Source of the DNA: Ailurus styani
Lineage: Eukaryota > Chordata > Mammalia > Carnivora > Ailuridae
Direction of reading: 5' to 3'
Length of the DNA stretch: 64,000 nt
Assembly (NCBI GenBank): GCA_002007465.1
Contig: LNAC01000375.1
Coordinates: forward strand, 846,831-910,830
The position numbers were made by a program, and so were the translations under genes. The notes beneath the pieces are model-generated. The model was not told the DNA's origin. It worked only from the letters and a program-made list of their open reading frames with translations, and searched no databases. Shown piece after piece: positions 61,190 to 64,000 of this stretch; position 1 is the stretch's first letter; each line of letters opens with the position of its first letter.

Positions 61190-61690
61190 AACAAAGAAAA
61201 ATAAAAGAATATGAAGGAAAACTCTTAGTTTGGGAGAAAATATTTACTAAGCGTATATGTGATATGAAGCACATGTCCCGAATATAAAAAGAAAACACAA
61301 CTCAATAATAGGATATTTATAACTTTAAAAGGGCAAACAATTCGAACAAACATTTCACAAAACAAGATTTATGAATGCCAAAAACATAAAAACACTGTAA
61401 ACATGATTTGTCATTAAGTAAGTTCAAACTAAAACCACAGTGAGAAACCGCTACAAATCTACTGAAAGCTAAAATTAAAGAGACAGCATCAGGTTATCAG
61501 TGAGGATGTAGAGCAACTGAAATCATCATGCACTGAAAATTAATAGACATTTTAAAACAATTTGAGAGTATATTAAAAAACGAAGACTCATGATGCCACT
61601 CTGGAATTTTACTCCTAGGTATTTACCCAAGAGAAGTAAAAACTACATCCACACACTAAGACTTGTATGTAGATGTTTACAGCAGCTGTC
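61190..61690 (+). mobile_element. L1 ORF2/3' region, sense, decayed
   Basis: TTTGGGAGAAAATATTTACTAAG, AAAACATAAAAACACTG and GTTTACAGCAGCT follow the L1 C-terminal order, continuing the element cut by the GC-rich insertion. Confidence 0.65.
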
Positions 61691-62255
61691 TCTCTCCTAC
61701 ACCCCCACCAACTTTGCCTCACCCCAGCCACCAGAACATTGGGAATTCCTCAACCCGTATCTCATCTGGTTTAAATTCTCTTTAGCATAAAATTCTCTGG
61801 TTCTGCTGCTTGCTGGGCTCTGAGAAGGGAATTCCTGTCTAGACAAATTTGGTAAGAGAATTCACCATCTATTAAAAACTCGTAATTGCAGTCCTCTATC
61901 TCTCCTACATTCTACCTCTAGTTCTACTTTTAAAGAAACTTCATGTTTCTCACACCTGGTCTTGTGTGTGTTGATTGGGTGAAGAAGTCGGGGGAGTAGT
62001 AGTCCTGTATTACAAATCTGCATCCTTCCGGTTAGTTTTCCCATGATGAAAGCAATTAGTTTTCTGCATTTTTGCAGTTCATAAGTCAGTTAGAATTAAT
62101 GTTTTTTCTTTCCATCCTCCAAAATTTGTTCCCTGTCCTCACAGATGTGAATTTATAGGCTACATATGTTTTATTTTTGTGTATAACAAGTTTTCTGGAA
62201 GGAACATAGATAATGAATGATTAAATCTTTCATTTTTACCTTGTAGAATTCCATT
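61691..62255. other. no gene seen
   Basis: Ordinary unassigned sequence; frames at most 66 codons. Confidence 0.4.
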
Positions 62256-62275
62256 AAGATTCCACTCTTTTCTTT

Positions 62276-62472
62276 TTCTTTTTTTTTTATTTTATTTATT
62301 TATGTGACAGAGAGAGACACAGTGAGAGAGGGAACACAAACAGGGGGAGTGGGAGAGGGAGAAGCAGGCTCCCCCCAGAGCAGGGAGCCCCATGCGGGGC
62401 TCAATCCCAGCACCCTGGGATCTGACCTGAGCCGAAGGCAGACGCTTAACAACTGAGCCACGCAGGCAGCCC
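62276..62472 (-). mobile_element. SINEC, antisense, with target-site duplication
   Basis: T-tract, ATTTTATTTATTTATGTGACAG, GCAGGCTCCCC and ACTGAGCCACGCAGGCAGCCC. AAGATTCCACTCTTTTCTTT and AAGATTCCACTTTTTTCTTT (one difference) flank it. The mutated head (CACGCAGGCAGCCC) and body place it among older copies. Confidence 0.94.
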
Positions 62473-62559
62473 AAGATTCCACTTTTTTCTTTAAACATGT
62501 AAGCATTTAAGGACATACCTTTACATCCTTTACATACCTTTACATAACTTTGCATTGCA

Positions 62560-63660
62560 TCGGTTACATCCAAGTTTGAACATATAGTGCTTTTCTTATT
62601 TTTCTTTTATAAATATTTATAATTTTATTATGATCTCTTTGATCCATAAGGTATTTGGAAGTATACAGATGTTAAATTTCACAAAATATTGAGATTTTGG
62701 TTTACATTTTAGTTACTAATTTTTAATTTGACATATTATTAGATCTATATAGTTACAATCTTTGTTATTTACAACTTTAATTTTGTAACTGTTCTGTGTG
62801 TACTTAAAAAAAAACCTGAATGTTGCTTGATTATTGAATGTAGGAATCTATATATATATATATGTAGGTATATATGTATATATATATATATACATATATA
62901 TACATATATGTATATATATACATATATATATACATATATATGTATATATATACACACACACACACACATATATGCATACATCCACCTGGTCACATGTTTT
63001 TCAAATAACCTATATCCTTAAATTGTATCCTTAATTGAATATTTTCTGAAACAAATCAACTAAAATTTTCCACTATGACTATTATTTTTATAATGACTCA
63101 AATTTTGCTTTACATATATAGAAAATATTGTGAAGTGAATATAGGTACAACATTTTTGCATGTTATTTATGTTACTTTTTACTGATAACTAAGGGCTCCA
63201 TTTATTCCTAATAATTATTTTGGTACAAAATCTGTTTTTACTATTATTCTGTTAGCTTTTTTCTTTAGTTTCATGTCCCTTTACTAGAGCCTTCCATATA
63301 TTTTAATTTAAATATTTTCTGTAGTTGGATTTCTCATCAATACCACATATCTGGATTCTTTTTCCATTCAATTTGAAAAGCTAAGGATTGTAACCATTGA
63401 GTTTACATATATACACAACATTTTATGTGCCCATTTTTATTTTGGGTTAATTCTATGCTTCTGTTGCTTTGCTTATTTTCTCCTTTTCCTTCTCTTTAAT
63501 TAATTGATTACTCACTCTTTCCACCCATCCTTTCCTCATTTAACAGCTATATATTCTATTTATATTCTGATATTGGTCATCCTTGATTTTTGTATACTTT
63601 TTTAAAATTTTAAGTAAATACATATTTTTTTCAGGAAAAAGAAATATGTCATAAATTTGG
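62560..63660 (-). mobile_element. probable old L1, antisense, strongly decayed
   Basis: TGATCTCTTTGATCC...GTATTTGGAAGTATACAG, TTTATTGATTACTCAC-like and CCTTGATTTTTGTATAC text resembles antisense old L1. The assignment is by resemblance only. Confidence 0.45.
62848..62977. repeat. (TA)n/(TG)n/(CA)n compound repeat
   Basis: About 130 bases of TATATA, TATATGTA and CACACACA units; highly palindromic, so it can fold back. The 64-74 codon Tyr/Ile frames on both strands are its translations. Confidence 0.9.
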
Positions 63661-63944
63661 ATTTATAAAAAGAAGAGTGTTGAAAATGGAATACATTAAG
63701 GTAAAGTAAAACCCATTTTTTTCTTATCTTAAATTTCTCTTTATAACTGTATCAAGCAAAAATAATAATGTATTATGTATTTGCAATGTCTTTAAAAGTA
63801 TATATGACCCAAAAAAGATGACAAGTTTGAATTGTGAATATTTTGATATATGTTCCTTATGCATTAGATAGAATAAAATTATTTGAAGTTAACTTGAAGA
63901 ATAATTTAAAATGCATCTTGAAAAGCTAGATAAGTCATTGATTT
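63661..63944. other. no gene seen
   Basis: AT-rich, unassigned. Confidence 0.4.
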
Positions 63945-64000
63945 TTCTTTAAAGACTTTGTTTATTTGATAGAAAGACACAGCGAGAGAGGGAACACAAG
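63945..64000 (-). mobile_element. SINEC, antisense, cut off by the window end
   Basis: TTAAAGACTTTGTTTATTTGATAG and GAGAGAGGGAACACAAG are the tail and middle of an antisense SINE. The rest lies beyond the window. Confidence 0.85.

Overview
The window is a stretch of mammalian nuclear DNA. About twenty copies or pieces of a tRNA-Lys-derived carnivore SINE (SINEC/CAN-SINE) run through it. They share a GGGCGCCTGGGTGGCTCAG head, a CT-rich middle and an AATAAATAAAATCTTT tail. The sub-type (GTGGGTTAAAGCCTCTGCC...) points to a caniform carnivore; from memory it looks most like mustelids, but that is inference. Base composition is AT-rich. I found no intact protein-coding gene, no rRNA or tRNA gene and no CRISPR array. 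All long open frames lie in repeats, in repeat antisense, or in one of two broken GC-rich insertions.

Layout. 1-2.3 kb: unique sequence and two SINEs. 2.3-7.3 kb: a decayed antisense L1 with SINEs, a long polypyrimidine tract and three single-N joins flanked by copies of the same ~80-115 bases (probable assembly artefacts). 7.5-7.85 kb: an antisense MaLR (MLT1-type) LTR. 8.5-11.1 kb: sense L1 5' region and ORF1. 12.5-15.05 kb: an old SINE, decayed LTR-like pieces and an L1 3' end. 16.9-19.3 kb: three SINEs and an MST/MLT-type solo LTR. 22.0-25.6 kb: a sense L1 with non-collinear ORF2 blocks, then an antisense L1. 27.7-37.7 kb: about 10 kb with no young SINE or L1. 38.0-41.9 kb: an antisense L1 split by a ~1.36 kb insertion that carries a broken piece of the CDH23 (cadherin-23) gene with apparent intron flanks. 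45.9-47.5 kb: a recent L1 insertion with the 5' inversion expected from twin priming and matching target-site duplications. 49.87-50.35 kb: an antisense gammaretrovirus-like (ERV1) LTR with leader. 56.2-56.8 kb: a SINE and a short L1 inserted side by side. 58.2-61.7 kb: sense L1 pieces interrupted by a ~1.5 kb GC-rich insertion between two ~330-base direct repeats. 61.7-64 kb: SINEs, AT repeats and probable antisense L1.

Nothing here forms a pathway or operon. The window reads as intergenic or deep intronic DNA shaped by retrotransposition. The items most worth a second look are the CDH23 fragment inside an L1, the GC-rich unidentified insertion, the twin-primed L1, and the N-flanking duplications.
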